DNA of 64,000 nucleotides from Nocardia sp. CC227C (GTDB lineage: Bacteria > Actinomycetota > Actinomycetes > Mycobacteriales > Mycobacteriaceae). The number at the start of each line of letters is the position of its first letter. Positions within the stretch are counted from its first letter, which is position 1. The notes under the pieces are model-generated. The model had not been told where the DNA came from and did not search any database. It saw only the letters and a program-made list of their open reading frames with translations. Shown one piece after another: positions 26,754 through 35,837 of the stretch. The position numbers and the translations under genes are program-made. The DNA lies in assembly GCF_030767025.1 (NCBI RefSeq), contig NZ_JASITE010000008.1, positions 62,001 through 126,000 of the forward strand, written 5' to 3'.

Positions 26754-29700
26754 CTAGATCGTCTGCGCGGCGTCGGCTTCGGCCAGCGCCCGCAGGAATT
26801 CGTCGGGCACCTCGGGCCATTCCGGCCGCCAGCGCCCGGCGAGCCGATCCGCGTGCAGGGCGGCCAGCACCGACACCACGTGCGGGCCCCCGTCGAGGAT
26901 GTAGCGCACCGACCCGTGCTCCGCGCATTGCGCGCATACGGTCGCCAGCAGTGCCTGCGCGGCCTCGGTGCGTCCGGTGGCGGCCAGGCAGGCGACGAGC
27001 ATTCGCCGGGCCTTGAGCAGTTCCCGCGGCCGGTGCACCGATTCGAGCCGATCCACCCATTCCCGTGCCCAGACGTACGCGAGTTCGGCACGGGCGGGCG
27101 CGGATTCGGCCAGCAGCAGCCGGATGGCGGTGAACTCCTCGTAGAGCACCGTGAATTCGTCGATCTCGTCCACCGGCTCGCGACGCCGCTCGTAGTCGAC
27201 CACCGGCAGCGGACCGAAGTCGGGGTGCGCGGGCAGGCCGAGCCGCAACCGCTCGTTCTCCACCTCGGCCCGCAGCCGGGGCAGCGACATCGAATGCGCT
27301 ACGCGCGCGCCCTCGTTCAGGCGACGAATCGCGGCGGCGCGGTCCCCGCGCAGCGCCTTGATCCGGGCCCCGACCACATAGCGGGCCAGTTTGAAATCGA
27401 CGACCCCCGCGTCCGGCCCCAGTTTGTAGCCCTCGTCCAGCAGCCGTTCCGCCTCGGCGATCTCCCCGCGCTCGTACAGCAGTTCACCGAGCAGCGATCC
27501 GGCCAGCCGGGCGCCGTAGGAATGGCTCCCGCCGGACTGCTTCGCCACCTTCAGCGCGGCCCGGAAAAAGCGTTCCGCCCGTTCGATGTCGAGCTGCAGA
27601 CTGGCCGCCAGTCCGAGGAAGCACAGGCCGTGCACCTTGTTGTAGAACCCCTTGTTGCGGCGCATGTAGGGCGCCGCCCACTCCTGGATCCGCACCGCCT
27701 CGTCGAAGTCGTAGCGGTAGGCCGCCGCGAAGCAGGCCACATTGGCCCCGATCGCCACCACGTAGGGCGAGAGTTCGTCGGCGCGCGCGAAGCACGGGGC
27801 CAGCAGCTCCTCCACCCCGATCAGCACGTCCCCGCGCACGGTCACCACCGCGCGCACCACCCCCGCCTCGGCGCGCAGCAGTGCGGTGGCGTCGGCGTCG
27901 AGTCCGTTCCGGTCGAAGGTCGATTCCGCGAGGCGCAGTGCGCGTTCCGCCGCGTCGGCGCGATGCAGCAGGATATTCGCCCACGCCAGGTCCAGTTGCA
28001 GCCGGGGATGCGATTCGATGACCGCCGGGGGGAGTTTGTTGACCAGGCCGATGAGGCTGGCCATCTGCCCGTACTCGAGCAGCGACATGCCGTCGCGTTC
28101 CACGATGTCGACCGCGCCGGTCTCGTCCCCCGCCAGCAGCGCGTGATCGACCGCCTCACGGACGTGCCGGTGCTCGGCGAACCAGCGCGCGGCCGTCCGA
28201 TGCAGCCGGTCGATGTGTTCGGGCAGTTCGTGTTCGAGTCGCTGCCGCAGGAAATCCTGGAACAGGTGGTGGTATTGGAACCAGCGGCCGCCGTCGAGGC
28301 GGCGCAGGAACAGGTCCTGCTGTTCGATCCGCTCCAGCAGCGCGTGCCCGTCGGGGACCCCGGTGAGCGCGGAAGCCAAGTCGCCACAGACGCGTTCGGT
28401 GATCGAGGTCGCCACCATGAAGTCCAGCGTCTCGGGTTCGAGGGTGTCGAGCACGTTCTCGGCCAGGAACGCGCCGATGGCGTGGTGGCGGCCGGTCAGC
28501 TGGGCGATGAGCTGTCCCGGATCGTCGCTGCCACGCAGCGACAGCGCGGCCAGTTGCAGGGCCGCCACCCAGCCACCGGTGGATTCGGTGAGGTCCTCCA
28601 CATCGCCGCGGTCCAGCTCCAGCCCACCCAGCCGCACCAGCAGTTCGTATGCTTCATGAGGCTCGAAACGCAGTGCGGCGGGACCGATTTCGACGAGATC
28701 GTGGCGGGCCCGCATGGTACTCATCGGCAGTCCGGTCTGGCTGCGGCTGGTCACCACGAGATGCAGGACGGGACTGGAGCCTTCGATCAGGAAGCGCAGC
28801 GCGGCCACGGTGTCCGGGTCGGCGACGCGGTGCCAGTCGTCGATCACCACGGTCAATCGCTCACCGCGCCGGTCGATATCGTTGATGAGTTCGGTCAGCA
28901 CGAAACGTCCGGCCTCGTCGCCGTGTTCCTCCAGCAGGTCGCCGAGTTCCCGCGCCAGCGCGGGCCGGACCGCGCGCACCGACTCGATGAGGTGCGAGAG
29001 GAACCACACCACATTGTCGTCGTCGCTGTCGACGGTCAGCCATGCCACCGAGCCGCCCGCGGCCCGCACGACCGCGCACCACTGCGCGGCCACGGTGGTC
29101 TTGCCGAATCCGGTGGGGCCGTGAATGACCGCGAATCTGCGGTCGGATCCGTGCCGGAGCGGCTCGAGCAGGCGCGGGCGGTCGACCAGGGGCCGGGTGA
29201 GGTCCGGTGGGCGCAGCCGGGTGGCGGGTACCGGCGGGGTGCGGGCGGTGGTGCGGCGGCGGCCGGTCGGGGTGGTGGCGGGGCGGGCGGCGAGCGAGTC
29301 CGCGGCGGGGATGGGCAGCGGCAGCTCGTCGGGCGCGAGCCCGAGCCGGAGCTGTACCTCGCGCAGCGCTTCCCCGAAATCCGCCGCGCTGGCGTAGCGT
29401 TCGTCGCGGTCGCGGGCCATGGCGGTTTCGATCACGCCGGTCAGGTCGGGCGGCAGGCCGGCGTCGCCGAGATCCGGCAGCGGCTGCCGGGTGATCCGCA
29501 CGAACTGCGCGACCAGCTGTTCACCGTTGCGCCGTTCGAACACCGCATGCCCGGTGCCCGCGCAGAACAGGGTGGAGGCCAGGCTGTAAACGTCGGCCGT
29601 CGCATCCGGCACCTGCCCCCGCAGCACCTCGGGCGCGGTGTAGGCGGGCGATCCCGTCACGGTGCCCGCCGTCGTCTCGAACCCACCTGCCAGCCGGGCG

Positions 29701-30209
29701 ATTCCGAAGTCCGCCAACTGCGGCTCCCCGTACTCGGTGAGCAGGATATTGCCGGGCTTCACATCCCGATGCAGCAGCCCGCGCCGGTGCGCGGTCTCCA
29801 GCGCGCCCGCGATCCGCACCCCGATGTGCAGCACATCCTGCCATTCGAGCGGCCCGTGCTGGTGAATCCGCGCATCCAGCGACCCGTGCCCGTGATACGG
29901 CATCACGATGTAGGGCCGCCCGGTCGCGGTGGACCCCACCTCGAAGACGGTGACGATATTCGGATGCCCCGACAGCTTCCCCATGGCGAGCTGTTCCCGC
30001 ACGAACCGTTCGAGACCTTCGGAATCCAGATCGGCCGTCAACACCTTGATCGCCACCGTCCGATCCAGCGCGGCCTGAAAACACCGATACACCACCCCGA
30101 ACCCGCCCCGCCCGATCTCCCGAGCCGCGGTGAACCCAGCCGCCTCGAGCTCCGCCACGAACCCAGCGGTCAGGTCGCGTTGCGTGGTGTGCGGATCGTT
30201 ATGCGCCAC
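26754..30209 (-). CDS. pknK: Serine/threonine kinase fused to MalT-like ATPase and TPR region (PknK-like)
   Basis: This is a 1151-residue signalling protein. Residues ~25-300 are a Hanks-type kinase: GRGGFG (33-38), VAIK lysine at 55, HRDVKPGN (from 147), DFG (167-169), then APE. A Pro/Thr/Arg-rich linker follows. A STAND/MalT-type ATPase begins with Walker A GPTGFGKTT (364-372) and has LTVVIDDWH as Walker B. The remainder is helical repeats of the TPR/MalT type. The sequence closely follows M. tuberculosis PknK (N-terminus DPHATRRD there, DPHTTQRD here), which regulates transcription and growth. That comparison sets the GTG start at 30209, with GAGG just upstream. No C-terminal LuxR HTH is visible. 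Confidence 0.93.
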   Translation of the reverse strand: MAHNDPHTTQRDLTAGFVAELEAAGFTAAREIGRGGFGVVYRCFQAALDRTVAIKVLTADLDSEGLERFVREQLAMGKLSGHPNIVTVFEVGSTATGRPYIVMPYHGHGSLDARIHQHGPLEWQDVLHIGVRIAGALETAHRRGLLHRDVKPGNILLTEYGEPQLADFGIARLAGGFETTAGTVTGSPAYTAPEVLRGQVPDATADVYSLASTLFCAGTGHAVFERRNGEQLVAQFVRITRQPLPDLGDAGLPPDLTGVIETAMARDRDERYASAADFGEALREVQLRLGLAPDELPLPIPAADSLAARPATTPTGRRRTTARTPPVPATRLRPPDLTRPLVDRPRLLEPLRHGSDRRFAVIHGPTGFGKTTVAAQWCAVVRAAGGSVAWLTVDSDDDNVVWFLSHLIESVRAVRPALARELGDLLEEHGDEAGRFVLTELINDIDRRGERLTVVIDDWHRVADPDTVAALRFLIEGSSPVLHLVVTSRSQTGLPMSTMRARHDLVEIGPAALRFEPHEAYELLVRLGGLELDRGDVEDLTESTGGWVAALQLAALSLRGSDDPGQLIAQLTGRHHAIGAFLAENVLDTLEPETLDFMVATSITERVCGDLASALTGVPDGHALLERIEQQDLFLRRLDGGRWFQYHHLFQDFLRQRLEHELPEHIDRLHRTAARWFAEHRHVREAVDHALLAGDETGAVDIVERDGMSLLEYGQMASLIGLVNKLPPAVIESHPRLQLDLAWANILLHRADAAERALRLAESTFDRNGLDADATALLRAEAGVVRAVVTVRGDVLIGVEELLAPCFARADELSPYVVAIGANVACFAAAYRYDFDEAVRIQEWAAPYMRRNKGFYNKVHGLCFLGLAASLQLDIERAERFFRAALKVAKQSGGSHSYGARLAGSLLGELLYERGEIAEAERLLDEGYKLGPDAGVVDFKLARYVVGARIKALRGDRAAAIRRLNEGARVAHSMSLPRLRAEVENERLRLGLPAHPDFGPLPVVDYERRREPVDEIDEFTVLYEEFTAIRLLLAESAPARAELAYVWAREWVDRLESVHRPRELLKARRMLVACLAATGRTEAAQALLATVCAQCAEHGSVRYILDGGPHVVSVLAALHADRLAGRWRPEWPEVPDEFLRALAEADAAQTI

Positions 30210-30410
30210 GACGACCTCGATACGAAACGTGCCAATTACCACGAGCATATGCCTGTCGAGGTATTCGCGCGGCACCTCACCGCGGTGTGGCGACCCCGAG
30301 TGCCCCATGCACCGTCCCGACGCGGCCACGGGCCACGCCCCGACGGCCGCCCCACAGGCGGCCGCGCACTACCCTTCGGCGGCGATCGGAACACTCCCCA
30401 CGCCCGGCAG

Positions 30411-30728
30411 CTATCGGTGCGCGGCCAGGAACGGCAGCACGACGTCGGCCATCTCGTCGGGCACTTCCTCCGCCAGGTCGTGGCCGGCGTCGAAGACATG
30501 TCCGGTGACGTCGTGGGCCATGAGCCGCATCTGGGATTCGTTGCGGTCGCCGATGAACGCCGATCCGCCGAGCGCCAGGACCGGGACATCCAGTTTCCAC
30601 TGTGCGGTCTGCCGGTTCTGTTCGGCGTCGATGAGCATCGCCCGATAGATCGAGAGCATCGCCCGGATGCCACCGGGCATGGAGTAGCAGCGCACGTATT
30701 CGTCGATCGCGTCGGGGGTGGCGCTGTC
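30411..30728 (-). pseudogene. C-terminal remnant of an alpha/beta hydrolase (epoxide hydrolase type)
   Basis: About 106 residues up to a TAG stop show the cap and C-terminal part of an epoxide-hydrolase-like alpha/beta hydrolase: IDEYVRCYSMPGGIRAML, then VPVLALGGSAFIGDR (position of the acid residue strand) and AGHDLAEEVPDEMADVVLPFL (the catalytic His as GHD). The nucleophile half is absent upstream; the sequence there is not related in any frame. A 5' deletion left this piece between pknK and the rlmN operon. The open frame continues upstream without family similarity, so I mark only the similar part. Confidence 0.7.
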
Positions 30729-30984
30729 GGGGCGGCTGCGCGCGCAGGCACGTGCGCCGCCATGAACGTGCTCATCGGCCCCCGCTGCCACGCACGCGGA
30801 ATCGCTGGCTGTCGATTCCGACGTGCCGGAACTGCTCCGGGTACACATACGCCGCCACTCACCAGCTCGCTCGCCCCTATCCCCTCGGTGTCGAACGCTG
30901 TGACTGTGTGCGGGCCCGGTTTTTCATGGATCCGGCGGTTGTACCCGACAAGTTACGAACCGGCGTCGCGGACTGTGCCACCCG
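30729..30984. other. Intergenic region without recognisable gene
   Basis: These bases separate the hydrolase remnant from the hypothetical gene ending at 30985. Frames are open but show no conserved motif. Base composition is more mixed than in the flanking genes, consistent with decayed sequence. Confidence 0.5.
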
Positions 30985-31500
30985 TCACCGGCGGGACCAC
31001 GCGGTGGCCAGGTGCTCGAGCTTCTCGCGGTAGTCGGCCGACGCGGGCTGTGCGTGCTCGTCGCGACGGAAGGAGCCCAGGAATCGGATGTCGTCCGGAG
31101 TGATGCGGCGCAGCACCGCGGGGCTGTAGACGAGCCGCACTCGCCAATTCGTCAGATGCTCGGCCTTGACGTCGGCGCGGACCAGTCGGGCACGGGGGCC
31201 GCGACAGCGTCCGATCACGGTGACGACTTCCATGCCCATGCCCGGATAGCCGTTCACGACATAGACCTTCGCACCCCCGGGGAAGATCCTGGTGCCACTG
31301 CGGGTCTCGGCTCCGCCTGGGCCATAAGCCCTTTCGGTGACCACGTTGGCTACCAGGGACCAGATCGGATGCGGCTCGCCGAGGCCGGGAACCGGCGGAT
31401 CGGCAGCAGACTCGGGGGTTGTGCTGTCCAGCTCGAACGCCGCCCCGACATCCTGGCGACGCCATCGTTCGCGTAGCCACGCCGCCAAGCGGCTGCGCAT
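30985..31500 (-). CDS. Hypothetical protein downstream of rlmN
   Basis: This is a 171-residue basic soluble protein beginning MRSRLAAWLRERW. It contains IFPGGAKVYVVNGYPGMGMEVVTVIGR (first part IFPGGAKVYVVNG), a segment that looks like a small beta domain, and ends with a Tyr/Glu/Arg helix. I do not recognise the family. Its ATG shares one base with the rlmN stop (TGATG), so it is translationally coupled to rlmN and expressed with it. Confidence 0.7.
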   Translation of the reverse strand: MRSRLAAWLRERWRRQDVGAAFELDSTTPESAADPPVPGLGEPHPIWSLVANVVTERAYGPGGAETRSGTRIFPGGAKVYVVNGYPGMGMEVVTVIGRCRGPRARLVRADVKAEHLTNWRVRLVYSPAVLRRITPDDIRFLGSFRRDEHAQPASADYREKLEHLATAWSRR

Positions 31501-32609
31501 CAACCCTCGGCGGCGAGCTGGCCGCAGGCGGCGGCGATCTCCTGGCCGCGGGTGTCGCGGACCGTGCAGGGCACGCCCTGGGCCTCGACGCGGCGGACGA
31601 ACTCGCGCTCGACCGGCTTCGGCGACGCGTCCCACTTGCTGCCCGGAGTCGGGTTCAGCGGGATCACATTGACATGGACGCGGGAGCCCAGGGCCTTGTG
31701 GAGCTTCGAGCCCAGCATGTCGGCGCGCCAGGGCTGGTCGTTGATGTCGCGGATCAACGCGTACTCGACGGAGACGCGGCGGCCGGACTTGTCGGCGTAA
31801 TAGCGGGCCGCATCCAAAACTTCGGCGACCGACCAGCGGTTGTTGACCGGGACGAGGGTGTCGCGCAGTTCGTCGTCGGGGGTGTGCAGGGAGACCGCGA
31901 GGGTCACAGAGAGGTCTTCGTCGGCGAGTTTGCGGATGGCGGGGGCCAGGCCGACGGTGGAGACGACCACATTGCGCTGCGAGATGCCCAGACCGTCCGG
32001 AGCCGGAGACGTGATCCGGCGGACCGCGTTGACCACCCGCTTGTAGTTCGCGAGGGGCTCACCCATACCCATGAAGACGATATTGGACAGGCGGCCCGGA
32101 CCACCGGCGACCTCGCCGTCGCGCAGCGCCGCGGCGGCGGCGCGCACCTGGTCGACGATCTCGGCGGTGGACAGGTTGCGGTTCAGGCCGCCCTGGCCGG
32201 TGGCGCAGAACGGGCAGGCCATACCGCAGCCGGCCTGGCTGGAGATGCACAGCGTGGCCCGGTCGGGGTAGCGCATGAGCACCGATTCGAGCAGGGTGCC
32301 GTCGCCCGCCTTCCAGAGCGTCTTGCGGGTGCTGCCGTCATCGCAGGCGATATGCCGGACCGGGGTGAGCAGCGGCGGGAACAGTGCCGCGCCCACCTTG
32401 GCACGCATATCGGCGGGCAGATCGGTCATCTGCTCGGGATCGGCCTGCAGCCGCCCGTAGTACTGGCGCGCGATCTGGTCGGCGCGGAACTTCGGCAGCC
32501 CCAGCTCCGCCATGGCGGCGCGCCGCTCCTCGGCGTCGAGGTCGGCGAGATGCCGCGGGGGCATGCCACGGCGGGGGGCGTCGAAGACGAGCGGCAGGGG
32601 GGCAGTCAT
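31500..32609 (-). CDS. rlmN: 23S rRNA (adenine-2503-C2)/tRNA methyltransferase
   Basis: This is a radical-SAM enzyme that methylates C2 of A2503 in 23S rRNA and A37 in some tRNAs. The 369-residue protein has the CxxxCxxC cluster motif as CGMACPFC, preceded by LCISSQAG. Further motifs are GMGEPLANY (GGEP-like SAM motif) and the substrate cysteine in the C-terminal VPCTVRDTRG. The start at 32609 is preceded by GGAAAGG. It heads a two-gene unit with the hypothetical at 30985. Confidence 0.96.
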   Translation of the reverse strand: MTAPLPLVFDAPRRGMPPRHLADLDAEERRAAMAELGLPKFRADQIARQYYGRLQADPEQMTDLPADMRAKVGAALFPPLLTPVRHIACDDGSTRKTLWKAGDGTLLESVLMRYPDRATLCISSQAGCGMACPFCATGQGGLNRNLSTAEIVDQVRAAAAALRDGEVAGGPGRLSNIVFMGMGEPLANYKRVVNAVRRITSPAPDGLGISQRNVVVSTVGLAPAIRKLADEDLSVTLAVSLHTPDDELRDTLVPVNNRWSVAEVLDAARYYADKSGRRVSVEYALIRDINDQPWRADMLGSKLHKALGSRVHVNVIPLNPTPGSKWDASPKPVEREFVRRVEAQGVPCTVRDTRGQEIAAACGQLAAEG

Positions 32610-32738
32610 AACCTTTCCAGTGTCCCATCCGGACGCGCTGTCGCGGCTGCCGGGGCGGGCGGCGCTGATCACACCGCCCGGGAATCCCCGACAAGTCCGA
32701 CATGCCTGAGACAACGGGCAATATCCGTGCACTGGTCA

Positions 32739-32745
32739 TAGCTAT
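32739..32745 (+). promoter_or_regulatory. Possible -10 element of a leaderless transcript
   Basis: TAGCTAT ends 5 nt before the ATG at 32751, where no ribosome site is present. This is the geometry of leaderless genes in mycobacteria, with transcription starting at or near the A of the start codon. No convincing -35 element is seen. Confidence 0.35.
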
Positions 32746-32750
32746 CCGCA

Positions 32751-33116
32751 ATGATCGAGGGTATGACTGCCGACGCCGTGAATCCAGGGGACGCTGAACA
32801 CCCGGAGCCCGAAAAACAGATCGACGACAAACCGACCGACACGAGAAAACCCGATACGACCATCGACCGGGCGCTGAAGACCCGCACCGGCTACACCTGG
32901 CTGGCCCTCATCATCGCGGCGCTGCTGGGTATCGTGCTGCTGGTCTTCATCCTGCAGAACCTGGAGACGGCCCACGTCGAGTTCTTCGCCTGGCGGTTCC
33001 AGATGCCGATCGGCGTGCTGGTGCTGCTGTCGGTGATCATCGGAGCGCTGGTGATGGCGCTGGTCGGCGGCTGGCGCATCTTCCAACTGCGCCGCGCCGC
33101 CAAGAAGGTGAGCTGA
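32751..33116 (+). CDS. LapA-domain (DUF1049) membrane protein
   Basis: This 121-residue protein has an acidic, Pro/Asp-rich N-terminus (~45 residues) and two membrane helices (WLALIIAALLGIVLLVFILQN and IGVLVLLSVIIGALVMALVGGW) joined by ETAHVEFFAWRFQMP. This is the LapA/DUF1049 signature. A second ATG at 32763 has GAGGG too close for normal use. Family function in actinobacteria is unknown. It is convergent with cdsA, with a hairpin between the two. Confidence 0.75.
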   Translation: MIEGMTADAVNPGDAEHPEPEKQIDDKPTDTRKPDTTIDRALKTRTGYTWLALIIAALLGIVLLVFILQNLETAHVEFFAWRFQMPIGVLVLLSVIIGALVMALVGGWRIFQLRRAAKKVS

Positions 33117-33120
33117 CGAT

Positions 33121-33149
33121 CGGGGGCTCCACCGGTACCGGAGCCCCCG
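33121..33149. terminator. Bidirectional hairpin terminator
   Basis: CGGGGGCTCC pairs exactly with GGAGCCCCCG around a 9-nt centre (ACCGGTACC) that is itself largely self-complementary. It fills the gap between the convergent LapA-type gene and cdsA. There is no T-run. Confidence 0.65.
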
Positions 33150-33152
33150 ACC

Positions 33153-34151
33153 TCACAGCAGCGCCGTCAGCACCAGCCAGGACACGAATGCCGACGGCAG
33201 CATGGAGTCCAGCCGGTCCATGATGCCGCCGTGCCCGGGCAGCAGCGTGCCCATATCCTTGATGCCCAGCTCCCGCTTGATCTGGGATTCGATCAGATCG
33301 CCGATGGTGGCCACCAGCACCAGGCCCACGCCCAACAGCACGCCGATCATGGAATTCGCCTGCAACAGCAGGGTCACCGTGAGCAGACCGCCGATCACCG
33401 AGAACAGCAGCGAACCGCCGAAGCCCTCCCAGGACTTCTTCGGACTGATGGCGGGGACCATCGGGTGGCGGCCGAAGAGCACCCCGGCGACGTAGCCGCC
33501 CACATCGGAGCAGACCACCAGGATCATGAAGGTCAACACCCGCAGATTGCCGTCGTCGTCGAGCAGCATGAGGACGGCGAAGGAGGCCAGCAGCGGCACC
33601 CAGGCGAGGACGAAGATGCTGATCGCGGTGTCGCGCAGATAGTTTCGCGGCGTGGCGCGCAGCCCGTGGTCGAACAGCCGCCACACCATGAGGGCGAGCA
33701 CGGTCGCCGCGAAGGCCCCCGCCACCCCCTCGGTACCGAATGGCCAGGCCAGCCAGATGACGGCCTGGCCGCCCAGCAGCAGCGGTATGCGCGGCACCAG
33801 TACGTCGGCCTCGCGCAGCCGCTTGGCGACCTCCCAGGTAGCCACCGCCATGGCGACCGCGATCACGCCGATGAGGACCTCCGGCACGAACAGCAGGATC
33901 GCGATGAGCGACAGCCCAAGCCCGAAACCGACCGCCAGCGCGGCGGGCAGGTTGCGCCCCGCCTTGGGCTTGCCGCCCTTGCCGCCGTCGGAGGCGGGGA
34001 CCGGATCCGGGATGGCGGCCGACGAACCCGTGCGCGCCGGATCGCCGGGCGTACCCGGGGTCTCGGGCTGCTGCGCCGCCCCGGTCACCTCCGACGGCGT
34101 CGCATTGTCTGCGGCGGCAGTATCTTCGGCCACGATTGTCCTGTCGCTCAC
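33153..34151 (-). CDS. cdsA: Phosphatidate cytidylyltransferase (CDP-DAG synthase)
   Basis: This membrane enzyme makes CDP-diacylglycerol from phosphatidic acid and CTP for phospholipid synthesis. The 332-residue protein has a disordered N-terminus (~65 residues), about eight membrane helices and the CDS signature spread over GDLIESQIKRELGIKDMG and LLPGHGGIMDRLDS near the C-terminus. The start is GTG. It follows frr by 45 bp on the same strand in the pyrH-frr-cdsA operon, as in mycobacteria. Confidence 0.96.
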   Translation of the reverse strand: MSDRTIVAEDTAAADNATPSEVTGAAQQPETPGTPGDPARTGSSAAIPDPVPASDGGKGGKPKAGRNLPAALAVGFGLGLSLIAILLFVPEVLIGVIAVAMAVATWEVAKRLREADVLVPRIPLLLGGQAVIWLAWPFGTEGVAGAFAATVLALMVWRLFDHGLRATPRNYLRDTAISIFVLAWVPLLASFAVLMLLDDDGNLRVLTFMILVVCSDVGGYVAGVLFGRHPMVPAISPKKSWEGFGGSLLFSVIGGLLTVTLLLQANSMIGVLLGVGLVLVATIGDLIESQIKRELGIKDMGTLLPGHGGIMDRLDSMLPSAFVSWLVLTALL

Positions 34152-34196
34152 TTGTCGTCCGTTCGTCCCTACCCCCGGCCGGCGCCGCCGACCGGC

Positions 34197-34754
34197 TCAG
34201 ACCTCGAGCAGTTCCGATTCCTTGTGCTTGACCAGTTCGTCGATCTGGGCGACGTACTTGTGGGTGGTCTTGTCCAGTTCCTTCTCGGCGCGGCCGACCT
34301 CGTCCTCGCCCGCCTCGCCGTCCTTCTGGATGCGGCCCAGCTCCTCCATGGCCTTGCGGCGCACATTGCGGATGGAGATCTTGGCGTCCTCGCCCTTGGA
34401 CTTGGCCTGCTTCACCATTTCGCGGCGGCGCTCCTCGGTGAGCTGCGGCACGCTCACCCGGATGATGTGGCCGTCATTGGTCGGGTTCACACCCAGATCC
34501 GAGTTGCGGATGGCGGTTTCGATGGCGCCCAGCTGCGCGGCCTCGTACGGCTTGATCACGACCATGCGCGGTTCGGGCACATTGATGCTCGACACCTGGG
34601 TGATGGGGGTGGGCGACCCGTAGTAGTCGATGACGATCCGGGAGAACATGCCCGGATTCGCGCGACCGGTCCGAATGGACCCCAGGTCGTCCTTCGCCAC
34701 CGAGACGGCTTTCTCCATCTTTTCCTCGGCGTCGAAGAGCGCTTCTTCAATCAC
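34197..34754 (-). CDS. frr: Ribosome recycling factor
   Basis: This 185-residue factor splits post-termination ribosomes together with EF-G. The typical three-helix bundle sequence is visible (ALFDAEEKMEKAVSVAKDDL, IRTGRANPGMF, VNPTNDGHIIRVSVPQLTEERR). The start is GTG. It lies 53 bp downstream of pyrH, in the standard pyrH-frr-cdsA order. Confidence 0.97.
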   Translation of the reverse strand: MIEEALFDAEEKMEKAVSVAKDDLGSIRTGRANPGMFSRIVIDYYGSPTPITQVSSINVPEPRMVVIKPYEAAQLGAIETAIRNSDLGVNPTNDGHIIRVSVPQLTEERRREMVKQAKSKGEDAKISIRNVRRKAMEELGRIQKDGEAGEDEVGRAEKELDKTTHKYVAQIDELVKHKESELLEV

Positions 34755-34807
34755 GGCGTTTCCTCCACAGCGTCATCGTTCGTTTCGGTCGGCGCGGTCC
34801 GTGTGGT

Positions 34808-35542
34808 TCACGTCCGCACCAACGTGCCGATCTTCTCACCGGCCACGGCGCGGGCGATATTGCCCTTGGTCAACAGATTGAACACCAGCATGGGCATCTG
34901 GTTGTCCATACAGAGGCTGAACGCGGTGGCGTCGGCCACCTTGAGCCCGCGCTCCAGCACTTCCTTGTGCGTGACCTCGGTGAACATGGTCGCGGAGTCG
35001 TCCTCGCGCGGATCCGCGGTGAAGACGCCGTCGACGGCCTTGGCCATGAGCACCACCTCCGCACCGATCTCCAGGGCGCGCTGCGCGGCGGTGGTATCGG
35101 TACTGAAGTACGGCATACCCATCCCGGCGCCGAAAATGACTACCCGGCCCTTCTCCAGGTGCCGCTTGGCACGCAGCGGCAGGTACGGTTCGGCGACCTG
35201 TCCCATGGTGATGGCGGTCTGCACCCGGGTGTCGATCCCCTGCTTCTGCAGGAAATCCTGCAGCGCAAGGGAATTCATCACGGTGCCGAGCATGCCCATG
35301 TAGTCGGAGCGGGCCCGCTCCATCCCGCGCTCCTCGAGTTCGGCGCCGCGGAAGAAGTTGCCGCCGCCGATCACGACCGCGACCTGCACACCGGTCGAGA
35401 CCACCTCGGCGATCTGTTCGGCGACCGTCTGCACGACATCCGGGTCGAGCCCCACCTTGCCGCCGCCGAACATCTCACCACCCAATTTGAGGAGCACTCG
35501 GCGATAGCCCTTGCGGTCGGGCGCCGTATCCGGGTCCGTCAT
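34808..35542 (-). CDS. pyrH: Uridylate kinase
   Basis: This bacterial UMP kinase phosphorylates UMP to UDP. The 244-residue protein has the amino-acid-kinase start VLLKLGGEMFGG, the GGGNFFRG loop and the nucleotide segment GAEVVLMAKAVDGVFTADP. The ATG at 35542 is preceded by GGAGAAGGAG; longer in-frame extensions lack motifs. It is the first gene of the pyrH-frr-cdsA operon. The 295 bp upstream, shared with the divergent SRPBCC gene, hold no gene. Confidence 0.97.
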   Translation of the reverse strand: MTDPDTAPDRKGYRRVLLKLGGEMFGGGKVGLDPDVVQTVAEQIAEVVSTGVQVAVVIGGGNFFRGAELEERGMERARSDYMGMLGTVMNSLALQDFLQKQGIDTRVQTAITMGQVAEPYLPLRAKRHLEKGRVVIFGAGMGMPYFSTDTTAAQRALEIGAEVVLMAKAVDGVFTADPREDDSATMFTEVTHKEVLERGLKVADATAFSLCMDNQMPMLVFNLLTKGNIARAVAGEKIGTLVRT

Positions 35543-35837
35543 CGGTCTCCTTCTCCCTCGGCAGCGAGCCTGCGCACGCACATGAAAAGACCATCCCGAT
35601 ATGCGGATTGCACGGGACGGCGACGAGCTTTTTCTATCCTGCCTCACGCGCGGGCGCGAGGGTGACCCGACCCTCGTTCCCGGTGAGAATTTCGGGGCAG
35701 TTTATCCGGTTTCCGCGCGGGCCGACAGCGCGGCCGGACAACCGGACCCACCCCCGCGCACGGCGCGGCCCCGATCGAGCGGATCCGGGCCGCCGACGAC
35801 ACGACGGCGGCGCGTGTTCCCGGCGTAGCATCGGCCC

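Noticed and set aside
26616..31103. 1495-codon open frame on the + strand opposite pknK
   Set aside because: Low-complexity His/Arg/Gly/Gln translation without motifs; the minus strand encodes a canonical kinase and ATPase.
35601..35828. 75-codon + strand ORF between pyrH and the SRPBCC gene
   Set aside because: Pro/Arg/Ala-rich tail, no motif and no ribosome site; probably part of the divergent promoter region.
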